43,967 nt of DNA, taken from the NCBI GenBank assembly GCA_910587235.1, contig CAJUKD010000019.1:1-43967 (forward strand), given 5' to 3'. How positions within the stretch are numbered: the first letter of the stretch is position 1; each line of letters opens with the position of its first letter. The notes under the pieces were generated by a model. That model was not told the DNA's origin. It saw only the letters and a list, made by a program, of their open reading frames with translations, and did not search any database. A program made the translations under genes and the position numbers. Of the stretch, positions 25,130-33,734 are shown piece by piece. The stretch comes from an uncultured Muribaculaceae bacterium. GTDB lineage: Bacteria; Bacteroidota; Bacteroidia; Bacteroidales; Muribaculaceae.

Positions 25130-26143
25130 CTATTCCAGCACAAAAAGAGCAGAAGACTTAGATCTGGGAAGGACTGTAATCGCCAACACCTTATCCGATC
25201 CCACAAGGTTGTCGCCGGCCACGTATGCTATTTCCCGGGCTGAAAGCGCCGCGCCTATCGTAGACAGCGCCACTTCGGGAGTATTGTTATCCTTGCTCAG
25301 ATGGCATAGGAAGACGTGGCGCAGGCGCGGGGAATGGATTCGTGCGAGATATTCGGCGGCGACTGCATTGTCGAGATGTCCGCGATCCGACACTATACGG
25401 GCTTTAAGATATTCCGGATAAGAACCGCGACGCAACATATCGGCGTCATAGTTACTTTCAAGCATCAGATATGCGGCACGGCGGATATAAAAGTCGGCGC
25501 GATCAGTGATACAGCCGGTGTCAGTGGCGACAACAATACAACTCCCGGCACCCTCGATACAGAATCCTACATTATCGGTTCCGTCGTGACTTGTTTCAAA
25601 AGGCGTAACGGTCAGCGGTCCGACAGAGAAAGGAAACTCCTTATAGACAGCGCTATGGTAGTCGGCCACACGGCGCGACATATTATGACGCCGGAGAATA
25701 CCGTTAAGCGTGCGGGGAGTGGCGTAAAGACGCATGTGGCGGTTTCGTCGCAGCAGCGCATAGGCATAGCGCACATGGTCGCCGTGGTCGTGTGTAAGAA
25801 GTATCCCGCCTATAGTAGCGGGATCGATAGAATTTGCGGCAAGCTGCTCCATGACATAATTGTTGTCGACTCCGGCATCGACAAGCACTCCGCAGGTCCG
25901 GGTGCCTATATATGAACAGTTTCCGCTGCTTCCGCTTCCAAAAGAAATATAACGCAGGCGTTCACGCGGAGCAACAATATCGTCGGACAGCTCCGACAAG
26001 CCGGAATGTTCGGAAGCGGTATCCCGGCCACCGGAAAGATCGCAGTTCTCGGAGTTTCCCGACGGCACGGTGCTGTCATCCCCGAAGATATCGAAAAGCC
26101 CGGGGAAATCGCTGCTATCGGTTTTGCTGCGTCTGCGTGCCAT
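25130..26143 (-). CDS. MBL-fold metallo-hydrolase (YycJ/WalJ-like)
   Basis: The 337-aa protein has a metallo-beta-lactamase domain starting near residue 66 (YISFGSGSSGNCSYIG). The metal motif is LLTHDHGDH, and further ligands are in FETSHDGT, VATDTG and HVFLCHLS. It matches YycJ/WalJ-type predicted exonucleases or hydrolases linked to DNA repair and cell-wall control in other bacteria. The first 60 residues are a polar, Ser/Asp-rich extension not found in the compact family members I know, perhaps disordered. The methylase stop lies 13 nt upstream, so it is the last gene of a three-gene operon. Cytoplasmic; substrate not shown. Confidence 0.88.
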   Translation of the reverse strand: MARRRSKTDSSDFPGLFDIFGDDSTVPSGNSENCDLSGGRDTASEHSGLSELSDDIVAPRERLRYISFGSGSSGNCSYIGTRTCGVLVDAGVDNNYVMEQLAANSIDPATIGGILLTHDHGDHVRYAYALLRRNRHMRLYATPRTLNGILRRHNMSRRVADYHSAVYKEFPFSVGPLTVTPFETSHDGTDNVGFCIEGAGSCIVVATDTGCITDRADFYIRRAAYLMLESNYDADMLRRGSYPEYLKARIVSDRGHLDNAVAAEYLARIHSPRLRHVFLCHLSKDNNTPEVALSTIGAALSAREIAYVAGDNLVGSDKVLAITVLPRSKSSALFVLE

Positions 26144-26156
26144 TTACAATTATTTT

Positions 26157-26864
26157 TCAGCTGTATATCAGGAATATCGCCGGAATTTTGTCGTAATCGT
26201 AAGTTTCATTGCGCCAACGCCGCAAGCTCAGCGTGCGCACACTCTGCCGCGGACCGGTAAGGTCGGCAGCCACACAAAGGAGCATGTCGGGCGACAATGT
26301 ACGTGCCAGTTCGGCAACAAGACGATTGTTGCGGTAAGGCGTTTCAATGAAAATCTGGGTCTGCCGGCGTGTCCGCACCGACTTTTCCATCTCGCGCAAC
26401 CGAGCCGCGCGACGTCCGGCGTCTATTGGCAGATAGCCTTCGAATGCAAAACTCTGACCGTTGAAACCTGAAGCCATAAGGGAAAGCAGGATGCTCGACG
26501 GCCCTACAAGCGGGCAGATCTCTATGCCGCGGCGCTGTGCGGCAGCTACAAGATCGGCACCGGGATCGGCTACAGCAGGACAACCGGCTTCGCTTATCAC
26601 GCCTATATCTTCTCCGGTAAGCGCCGGTGCAAGCATGGCTTCCACCTCATCGGAAGAAGTATGCTCGTTGAGTACCTCGAAATGAAGATCGTCTATCACT
26701 ATTGAACGATCGCATGCTTTCAGGAAACGGCGCGCCGTACGCAGTTCCTCGACAACGAAGTGACGCACTCCACGCAACAATTCTATGTTACGCTGAGGGA
26801 GTACCTCCGAAGGCGGGACATCGCCAAGCGACGACGGGAAAAGATATATTCGGCCGGTCTGCAT
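26157..26864 (-). CDS. RsmI-like SAM-dependent methyltransferase (tetrapyrrole methylase fold)
   Basis: This 235-aa protein has the tetrapyrrole-methylase fold. It starts with GRIYLFPSSLGD (in place of the LYVVPTPIGN of RsmI) and keeps the SAM loop ISEAGCPAVADPGADLV and the PLVGPSSILLSLMASGF segment. It is shorter than classical RsmI (about 280 aa), lacking the C-terminal part, and may be the second, divergent paralog seen in Bacteroidales rather than the 16S rRNA 2'-O-methylase itself. It sits between a barrel gene (16 nt) and the metallo-hydrolase (13 nt). Target unknown. Confidence 0.85.
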   Translation of the reverse strand: MQTGRIYLFPSSLGDVPPSEVLPQRNIELLRGVRHFVVEELRTARRFLKACDRSIVIDDLHFEVLNEHTSSDEVEAMLAPALTGEDIGVISEAGCPAVADPGADLVAAAQRRGIEICPLVGPSSILLSLMASGFNGQSFAFEGYLPIDAGRRAARLREMEKSVRTRRQTQIFIETPYRNNRLVAELARTLSPDMLLCVAADLTGPRQSVRTLSLRRWRNETYDYDKIPAIFLIYS

Positions 26865-26880
26865 TCCTGACTAAATTATT

Positions 26881-27522
26881 TCAGAAGAAATAGGCCACGC
26901 GCACACTCCACTGTCGTCCGCGGGCACTGAAGTCATCAAGAAGACGGGTCTTGAGCAGATAAGTCATACCCCATGTGTACTGCAACGACACCTGCCAGCG
27001 TCGCCAAAGTTCAACACCGCCGCCGGCGGTAAGTCCGAGGTCGCCTCCGGTATATTTGTAAGGGTTGCCGACACCTTCATTTCCACGCACTCTGCTATGT
27101 GCAATGTTGATTCCGAATTCAGGACCGCCGTAAACGAATGGCGCAATGTAATCTTCCAGCCCGTTCATACGTGTCCACTTGAATCTGACATGAACGGGGA
27201 TTGTCAGTTGATGAAGCAGCACGTCGGAACGTCCGAAGCCCTGGCTGCTCCATATTTCGCGTTCGCCCAGATTCACCTTGGCGCCTGTCTGGTTATATAG
27301 CAGACCGAAATCCATGCCGAAGCCTATGCCCGGGAACATCAGTTCACCTTGAATACCGGCCTGAAAGCCGACTCGCTGGCTGACTCCGACAAGATCCTGT
27401 TTGAATTTGAGATTGGTTATGTTGACGCCTGCGACAGGAGCATAGCGGAATTCGGCACGAACTATGCCCGGCACCGCTGCAAGCGCCGCCACTGTTATAA
27501 GGATGGCGAGAATACGTTTCAT
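26881..27522 (-). CDS. Outer-membrane beta-barrel protein (PorT/OmpW-like size)
   Basis: The 213-aa protein has a signal peptide (MKRILAILITVAALAAVPGIVRA) and eight or so amphipathic strands. One is GFQAGIQGELMFPGIGFGMDFGL, and the end is WSVRVAYFF with the terminal Phe needed for BAM insertion. It resembles the outer-membrane beta-barrel families 'porin family' or OMP_b-brl_2; PorT of the T9SS is of similar size, but I see no specific PorT feature. It is first in the operon with the RsmI-like methylase and the metallo-hydrolase. A TATCTTTG box lies 48 nt upstream. Confidence 0.82.
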   Translation of the reverse strand: MKRILAILITVAALAAVPGIVRAEFRYAPVAGVNITNLKFKQDLVGVSQRVGFQAGIQGELMFPGIGFGMDFGLLYNQTGAKVNLGEREIWSSQGFGRSDVLLHQLTIPVHVRFKWTRMNGLEDYIAPFVYGGPEFGINIAHSRVRGNEGVGNPYKYTGGDLGLTAGGGVELWRRWQVSLQYTWGMTYLLKTRLLDDFSARGRQWSVRVAYFF

Positions 27523-27569
27523 ATCATAATGGCGGGAGAGGGATTGCGATTATTATGGAATTATCCGGA

Positions 27570-27577
27570 CAAAGATA
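27570..27577 (-). promoter_or_regulatory. -7 box of the barrel-methylase-hydrolase operon
   Basis: The minus strand reads TATCTTTG 48 nt before the ATG at 27522. About 20 nt further upstream only TTTC is found, a partial -33. Confidence 0.5.
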
Positions 27578-27599
27578 GCGAAATTTCATGAAGAGCGAA

Positions 27600-27647
27600 A
27601 AATTTAAGGTCCCTAAAGTCTTTAAAGACCTTAAGGACCTTAAATTT
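27600..27647. terminator. 48-nt near-perfect palindrome with 9-nt periodicity
   Basis: AAATTTAAGGTCC (27600-27612) is the exact inverse of GGACCTTAAATTT (27635-27647), and GTCTTTAAAGAC (27618-27629) is a perfect palindrome at the centre. The sequence also steps every 9 nt (ttaaggtcc, ctaaagtct, ttaaagacc, ttaaggacc). It starts 16 nt after the LRR gene stop and probably ends that transcript as a long AU-rich hairpin; a DNA-level role is also possible. Confidence 0.55.
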
Positions 27648-27662
27648 TATGGAATAAACAGT

Positions 27663-30600
27663 TTATTTAACTGCTACTTTGACAGCTTTTGTGCCGGCTG
27701 CAACGATATACAGTCCGGGGGCAATACGGCTGAACACAGCTCTACCGCCTGCCACAGTGGAAGCTCCGGACAAACGTCCGGCTGCGTCGTACAGTCGTAC
27801 GTCGGCGGCCGACGGCGCTGTTACTACGACATTACCGTTCTCGACACGGACAGTAAGTTCACCTGATACACCCGCACCTATATTTTCGACTCCAGCCGTG
27901 GCATCGATGGTGTTGGTATACAGATAAAGTTCGGGGAGCAGCGGATTTGTCATGACGCACATAACCTCCGGATTGGAACGCAGGAATGTTGTCACACCGC
28001 CTTCGATTGTATATTCGGTGCCTTCGATAAGGCTTTCTCCGCTAAGGTTACCTTCCTCGTCGAATTCGGGAACACCGATGAACCATGTGTACACGGTAGG
28101 AGTTCCGTCGACCTCCGCCTGAGTCGAAAGGTCGACCTGATGGTTCACTTCTTCAATATTCAGAGCTTGCTGATTGCCATAGTGATAAACATTCAGCCCC
28201 GAACGCGGACGCGGAAGAGTCGAAAAGTCAAAGAGGTTATTATTGACATAAAGCACTCTCAGACGAGGAGTCTTGCTTATATCAAGATGACTCAACTTGT
28301 TGTGGTCAAGCGTCAGCTGTTCAAGTCCGGGCGCTCCCGACAGGTCTACACTTTCTATTTCGTTATGAGATAGCAGGACTGTGTTCAGTGCCGGATTATT
28401 TACCGCTGAGAATGAAGTCAGCTTGTTGTTCGACAATGCGAGATTACATAGTGTAGTCACGCCTGAAAGATCGGCCTCGGTGAGTCGGTTTCCGCTGATG
28501 CCGAAATCGGAAACACCTTCGATCCTGCTGAAGTCGAATTCGCTGAAATTGTTGTTGTCAAGGAAAAGTTCGGAAAGCGACGGCGACGGCGGCAATGTTA
28601 TGTCGGTCAGGCCGGCATTGCTGACAGTCAGGTGTATCAGCTGTTTCATACCTGAAAGGTCGAGATTTGCCATTGTTGCGCCTGTGATGGAGAATACACC
28701 CAGATTCCCTGGCGCTTCATATGAATACACTTTCACATTGGCTCCGGCCACGGTTGTGGCGTTAAAATTAGTGTATGTATTGCCAAGTGTGTACTGCTCA
28801 AGCGAAGAGCCGTCACCACGCCAGTCGATAAATATGGCCGCAGCCTCGACTGTAGCTGCCATTGAGAGGCTTACGCTTTCCCCGCCTACGGGAGTAGTAA
28901 ACGAAGCGAGTACATTAGTAGGCATGCCGGCAGTTTCGACTTCGGTGGTACGCAACTGGTTATCGTCCGAGAACTGAGGGAACATGGGGTGCGTCATTCC
29001 GCAATACACCTTTCCGAGATCGGTTCTGTTGAAACGCGACACACCGTCGGTCACACTGATATCACCGTCGGCAACAGGAGTTCCGTCTGCCAGATACCAG
29101 GTGTAGACAGTGCCCTGTCCGTCAATTATTCGGTTCTGGGAAGTCAGGTCGATGCCGGGAGCTTTTGTCGGTATCGATATTATATTCTGCGGTGCATATA
29201 CATAACCGGCGAAATCAAGATACGGTACGCCTGCTATTCCCAAGCGGTTACCGGACACATCGAAGTGCTCCAGAGAATTGGTTTCCGGCATTGTAATCTC
29301 TTCAATGAGGTTGTTGGAAACATTGATGTCCGTAGCCTCTGTCATATAGCTGAGATTAACAGAAGTGAACTTGTTGTAGGAAATATCGAAAGTCTTTATA
29401 TAATCGAAATCCTTAAGTTGGTAATCTACAAGTTCGTTATGGCTCAGGTCGAGATTGCGGATAGCGCTGTGCGCGTTGAGTGTAAGTTCGGAAATTCTGT
29501 TATGGCTCAGGTTTATATCGCTCAGCGCATTCTTGCTATATCCGAACGAAACACCCTGAAGGTCTATCTTGGTAAAATTGTTACCGCTGAGATCAAGCCT
29601 GCGCAGGCATCGGTTGCGGCGAAGGTCGATGTCGTAGAGTGCGGCATCGGATACGCGGAGTTCACGGAGTTCTGTTGCTTTTGTCACGTTTATGTCATAG
29701 ATATCCACCCCATCGATACCGAAAGCGGTCACAACCTCTCCTTCAGGAGCATATATCGTAACCTTATTGTTGCCGTTGCGGACAGCATCGACATTGGCCT
29801 GCAAAGGCAACAGGTCGGTAGTAGCCGTAAATTCCACAGGATTGCCGTCGCCGAGATCAACCATGAACGTTTTCGGAGTAGCCTCTGTGGCACCGTCCAT
29901 GCCTACACTGAAGCTGATGCCGTCGCCGCTGTAACGCGAACATGAAAAATCAATGACAGCTGTCGGTTTCCCAAAATCAGCCTCACTCTTCACTTTGAAA
30001 TTGGAGGTATGAAGGTCGGCGTATGGAAAAGCGGCATTTGCGAAACGTACGAAAACAGAATCCGAAGGAACCTTGTTAAGAGTGAATTTGCCGTCTGCAA
30101 ATGTATAGAACGACGCATCAAGCTTCTGAGCTTCATTTGTGACGGAGTTGAGCGAATAAAGAACCGCATCGGTATTGGTTCCCTCACGCAACACCTTGTC
30201 TGAAAAATCAAGGACTGTACCCACGGCATAGGAACGCTCCATTGGGATTGCACGCTGGTTGTAGACGTAGTCATTGAATTTGCCGTTGTCAAGCGGCAAG
30301 GTTGCAAAATCAAAATAGTTCAATGCGATATCCAGATTATAGATACCGGGATTCTTGCTTATGTCAAGATTGGATAGATAGTTGTTCTTCAGCCCCACTT
30401 CTTTCAAAGCGACATTTTTGCTCAGATCTATCTCTCTCAGATGATTTCCGGCCATGAAAAGGAACTGCAGCGAATAATTCGCACTCAGGTCGATAGAAGA
30501 TATTTTTTTATCGGTGTTCAGAGTGCCCGATTCATGGACAGCATAAAGCTGGGTAAGATACGGATTATGACTCAGGTCAAGCGACGTGATCGCCGATTCG

Positions 30601-31331
30601 CTGACATTAAGGATCATAAGGGCTTCGTTATTGCTCAGGTCAAGCGATGACACCGGACAACTGTCGACCGACAGCCTTATCAGCAGCGGGCACCCCGAAG
30701 TGTCGCATTTGCGTAATGTACGGCATGCCCATGCGTCGAATGATCGCAAAGCCGGATAGTCTGACGGACTGAACGATTGATCGATCCATTCCACGACCTG
30801 CATTTCAAGAATCGACAGGTCTGCTTTGTTCTTCCCTATCACAAGAGGTGTTTCCTCACTGAAAGTATTGCCTGAAACATATATGGCAGCCAGTTTCGTG
30901 TTAGGAGTCAGATCAAGTGCTTTAAGCTCGTTATAACTGAGATTGAGAATCTGAAGGTCAGGACATGCCGTAAAGTCTATACTCTCTATATAGCATCCTT
31001 CAGCATTGAAATATGTGATTTTATCGACATCGCCTGTAATGGTGACAGTCCCGGCTTCTGAAACAGTGCAGGACACTGTCGTTCCCGTAAGTTCGTTCGT
31101 GTCCGGATCTATAGTACTTATGTCGACAGGATATTCTGTCGGGCCGAAACCGCAATCGACATCAATATAGGCGTCGGCGACATCGGCACCGACGACAAAA
31201 TGGAATGCGTTACCTGTACCCTGTATGTTATAGACGTTCGTCTTGAACGTGAGCACACCGCCCGCCGAGGCTGCCATAGCGGCAAACATAGCCAGAAGGA
31301 CGAAGGCAAATATTCTTGCTGTTTTTTTCAT
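27663..31331 (-). CDS. Secreted three-module leucine-rich-repeat protein with T9SS C-terminal domain
   Basis: The 1222-aa protein has a signal peptide (MKKTARIFAFVLLAMFAAMAASA). It is built of three copies of one module, roughly residues 22-440, 445-815 and 820-1140. Each module has an N-terminal beta-sandwich with a D-x-GDG-like turn (VDLGDGNP in the second, IDWRGDGSS in the third). A run of internalin/BspA-like LRRs follows (LDLSNNEALMILNVSES, LDISKNPGIYNLDI). Each copy closes with an Ig-like unit around ID/VDLS-x-Q...VYTWF/YL and MTHPMFPQ/MTNPLLPE. The last 80 residues are a T9SS-like sorting domain (VRLYDAAGRLSGAS then FSRIAPGLYIVAAGTKAVKVAVK). It is likely a surface adhesin or binding protein. 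It follows the protease gene by 20 nt, so the two are co-transcribed. Confidence 0.88.
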   Translation of the reverse strand: MKKTARIFAFVLLAMFAAMAASAGGVLTFKTNVYNIQGTGNAFHFVVGADVADAYIDVDCGFGPTEYPVDISTIDPDTNELTGTTVSCTVSEAGTVTITGDVDKITYFNAEGCYIESIDFTACPDLQILNLSYNELKALDLTPNTKLAAIYVSGNTFSEETPLVIGKNKADLSILEMQVVEWIDQSFSPSDYPALRSFDAWACRTLRKCDTSGCPLLIRLSVDSCPVSSLDLSNNEALMILNVSESAITSLDLSHNPYLTQLYAVHESGTLNTDKKISSIDLSANYSLQFLFMAGNHLREIDLSKNVALKEVGLKNNYLSNLDISKNPGIYNLDIALNYFDFATLPLDNGKFNDYVYNQRAIPMERSYAVGTVLDFSDKVLREGTNTDAVLYSLNSVTNEAQKLDASFYTFADGKFTLNKVPSDSVFVRFANAAFPYADLHTSNFKVKSEADFGKPTAVIDFSCSRYSGDGISFSVGMDGATEATPKTFMVDLGDGNPVEFTATTDLLPLQANVDAVRNGNNKVTIYAPEGEVVTAFGIDGVDIYDINVTKATELRELRVSDAALYDIDLRRNRCLRRLDLSGNNFTKIDLQGVSFGYSKNALSDINLSHNRISELTLNAHSAIRNLDLSHNELVDYQLKDFDYIKTFDISYNKFTSVNLSYMTEATDINVSNNLIEEITMPETNSLEHFDVSGNRLGIAGVPYLDFAGYVYAPQNIISIPTKAPGIDLTSQNRIIDGQGTVYTWYLADGTPVADGDISVTDGVSRFNRTDLGKVYCGMTHPMFPQFSDDNQLRTTEVETAGMPTNVLASFTTPVGGESVSLSMAATVEAAAIFIDWRGDGSSLEQYTLGNTYTNFNATTVAGANVKVYSYEAPGNLGVFSITGATMANLDLSGMKQLIHLTVSNAGLTDITLPPSPSLSELFLDNNNFSEFDFSRIEGVSDFGISGNRLTEADLSGVTTLCNLALSNNKLTSFSAVNNPALNTVLLSHNEIESVDLSGAPGLEQLTLDHNKLSHLDISKTPRLRVLYVNNNLFDFSTLPRPRSGLNVYHYGNQQALNIEEVNHQVDLSTQAEVDGTPTVYTWFIGVPEFDEEGNLSGESLIEGTEYTIEGGVTTFLRSNPEVMCVMTNPLLPELYLYTNTIDATAGVENIGAGVSGELTVRVENGNVVVTAPSAADVRLYDAAGRLSGASTVAGGRAVFSRIAPGLYIVAAGTKAVKVAVK

Positions 31332-31351
31332 TTTATCGGATTAATGACTGA

Positions 31352-33646
31352 TTATTTGATAGTTATCTTCTGAGAGTGTGAACCGTTGACATTCAGGATA
31401 TATACTCCGGCATCGAGTGCGGAAGCATCGAATATGAGCTGGTCGGCGCCGGCACTCGCCTCAAGGACTTTTGCTCCGGCAACATTATAGACTGATGCTT
31501 CAATGGCCGCAACTCCGCCAAGGAAGACCTCATAGCTGCTCCCGGAAAGCGGACGTACCATCAGACGGCTATCGGCTGACGGCGCCACAGTATTTATTTC
31601 CCCGCTAAGACGTATAGCTTCTTTCAGTCCGTCGTAAGCATTAAACTTGCCGGCGCCCCAACGGACGCGCTCAGCCTCGTCGTAATCCTCGTCGCGGACT
31701 GCGGTTTCGGCCACGATACGCTTTACATCGTCAATAGTCAGATAAGGATTTGCTTCAAGCCACAAAGCGATGGAACCTGCCACAAACGGCGTCGACATTG
31801 AAGTTCCGACAGCCTGCTGCCAATAGTTCCGACGTTCGGGACGCGCGGCAATAGCCTGGATATCGGCTTCTTCGACGTTGTTTTCCGCATTCTCGACAAA
31901 ATATGAATTCGTGGAGGATATGATAGCTGCGCCGGGACCGCAGATGTGGGGAAGTTCACGGCCGTCGGACAATGTGCCGTAAGAACTGAATGAGCTTACT
32001 TTTCCGGCCGGGAAGCGTCCGTGATAGCCATATACGCCGCCATCGATCGACGCCCAGTCGTCGCGGGTGTTATAAGAACCCACAATCAGCACATCATTGC
32101 CGCAGGCCATATCGGAAATCGAACCGTCGGTGCTGCCGGGATCATAGCCTTCGGTTGCGTAATTGTTGAAGCATGTGAAAGAGCCGTCGCAGTACGCTTC
32201 TATTTTCTGCCCTGGTTTACCGGTGACGACAAATCCCAGGACATAGTCGCCGGAAGCATTTGTCGAAGAGTTATCCCTCGTATAATAATCAATTATATTG
32301 TAATAGCGGCCAGTGCCCGTACCGGCGGCTTCATTGACAGGATCGATCAACCAGCCGACACCTACATAACTGTTGTTGTCGAAAGCCCGCGAGAACGATG
32401 CCGACGTGATGTCTGAACCTGAGGTATTGACAGAAGCATAGTACTGGGGAACACCTTCTTCCTGTCCGGGCTGAACGGGCATACGGTAAGCGATTGTGCC
32501 GCGGCGGCGGTTATAGATCACAGCCTGCATCTCGAAAGGTGTATCGTCATCACTATAAATATACACCTGGCCATAGCGCACATTGCCCGCAGGCATAGCA
32601 TAAGCTTCGATGAATGTCTTGACCTCGGTATCACTCTCTGTCAGTTCTTTCTTGACCGCTATGGGCAAATCGCCCTCGTTGCCGGCAGAAAGACATATTA
32701 TGGCATCTTCCGCGGCAAGATCGAGAAAACGGCACATTGTGCTGCGCGAATCATGCGGACCGAGGGTGGAACCGAGCGACAGGCTGATCACAGTCGGCTG
32801 ATTGGATGCGTTGATGATATTTTCCACACCCTGGGCTATCATTATATCCTGAAGATCACCGCAAGAAGATGCTATGTCAGCCTCGTAGGCCACTCCGTAG
32901 AAAGGGTTGTCGATTTCCTCGACGCGACCTGATAAAGAATTCTCGCGTATGCCTGCATTGACTTTACCGCGATAGCTGCCGGCAAGTATGCCTGTTGTGT
33001 GGGTGGCATGGAATGTTTCATCAGTATCGGTAGTGAACTGATCGATATTTTCCGGTCCGTACTGAATCTGGGCATAACCGTAGTCAGCCTTACTGTCGGC
33101 ATAGACATGCGAAAGGTATATGAAACGGGATTTTTCGTCCTCGTCCTTGAAGTTGATATGCGAGGCATCCATGCCCTGGTCAACGGTTCCGACAGTAACA
33201 CCCCGTCCTGTATAAGCCTTAGGCAAATCCTCTCCGGCATGTATGCGGCTCACTCCGGCAGAAGTGCGGGCCAGGTCCATGGCCGGACGGATGTCGCGAG
33301 CCAGCTGCATTGAGCGTATGGCATGGGACTCAGCCATACGTTCGACTTCGGAAAGCGGCATGCCGACAACGGCAATATCACCTCGCACAAACGAAACACT
33401 CATGCCCTCGGCTTCAAGATCGGCAGCCGTCATACCTTCGGCAAGTGTGACAAAAGCACCTACCCGACCGGTTGCAGACGGTGCGCTGCGGCGTCCGTCA
33501 AGAGCCTTGGCCGCATTCGACAGGCCATTCTGCTCAATACGCAGACGATGGAGCGCCATACGGCTACCCAGGTCAAGTTTAGACTCTGCCTGCACAGTCG
33601 ACGCAAGCAGAATTAGAGCCATTGCTGTAATGCTGTATTTTCTCAT
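31352..33646 (-). CDS. Secreted S8 (subtilisin-like) peptidase with T9SS C-terminal domain
   Basis: The 764-aa protein has a signal peptide (MRKYSITAMALILLASTVQA), a propeptide-like region (about 21-140), a subtilase domain and a C-terminal sorting domain (ASVYNVAGAKVLEASAG, LDAGVYILNVNGSHSQKITIK). The catalytic triad is D156 in VGTVDQGMDASH, H213 in FHATHTTGILAG and S616 in VGTSMSTPFVAGS; the oxyanion region SAGNEGD is present. Around the Asp the family's D-T-G is D-Q-G, and the His motif HGTH is HATH. An insert of some 200 residues between His and Ser resembles the Bacteroidetes subgroup with a beta-domain insert. It lies upstream of the LRR gene and behind a 13-bp hairpin. It is probably exported by T9SS to the cell surface. 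Confidence 0.9.
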   Translation of the reverse strand: MRKYSITAMALILLASTVQAESKLDLGSRMALHRLRIEQNGLSNAAKALDGRRSAPSATGRVGAFVTLAEGMTAADLEAEGMSVSFVRGDIAVVGMPLSEVERMAESHAIRSMQLARDIRPAMDLARTSAGVSRIHAGEDLPKAYTGRGVTVGTVDQGMDASHINFKDEDEKSRFIYLSHVYADSKADYGYAQIQYGPENIDQFTTDTDETFHATHTTGILAGSYRGKVNAGIRENSLSGRVEEIDNPFYGVAYEADIASSCGDLQDIMIAQGVENIINASNQPTVISLSLGSTLGPHDSRSTMCRFLDLAAEDAIICLSAGNEGDLPIAVKKELTESDTEVKTFIEAYAMPAGNVRYGQVYIYSDDDTPFEMQAVIYNRRRGTIAYRMPVQPGQEEGVPQYYASVNTSGSDITSASFSRAFDNNSYVGVGWLIDPVNEAAGTGTGRYYNIIDYYTRDNSSTNASGDYVLGFVVTGKPGQKIEAYCDGSFTCFNNYATEGYDPGSTDGSISDMACGNDVLIVGSYNTRDDWASIDGGVYGYHGRFPAGKVSSFSSYGTLSDGRELPHICGPGAAIISSTNSYFVENAENNVEEADIQAIAARPERRNYWQQAVGTSMSTPFVAGSIALWLEANPYLTIDDVKRIVAETAVRDEDYDEAERVRWGAGKFNAYDGLKEAIRLSGEINTVAPSADSRLMVRPLSGSSYEVFLGGVAAIEASVYNVAGAKVLEASAGADQLIFDASALDAGVYILNVNGSHSQKITIK

Positions 33647-33687
33647 TTTTTACGTTATTTGTTTTTTCTGATTCGATTAGGATAAGA

Positions 33688-33722
33688 CATATCGGTCCGA
33701 CAGATAATATCGGACCGATATG
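33688..33722. terminator. 13-bp perfect hairpin between two secreted-protein genes
   Basis: CATATCGGTCCGA (33688-33700) pairs exactly with TCGGACCGATATG (33710-33722) around a 9-nt loop. It starts 12 nt after the stop of the 628-aa protein. No clear U-tract follows on the minus strand, so it may be a partial terminator, an mRNA-stabilising stem or a processing site between the two genes. No promoter box was found between it and the protease ATG. Confidence 0.55.
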
Positions 33723-33734
33723 ATATGTGCTTTA

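Noticed and set aside
26881..27522. Calling the 213-aa barrel PorT of the T9SS.
   Set aside because: Size and topology fit but no specific PorT feature is seen; the context is a methylase and a hydrolase, not T9SS genes.
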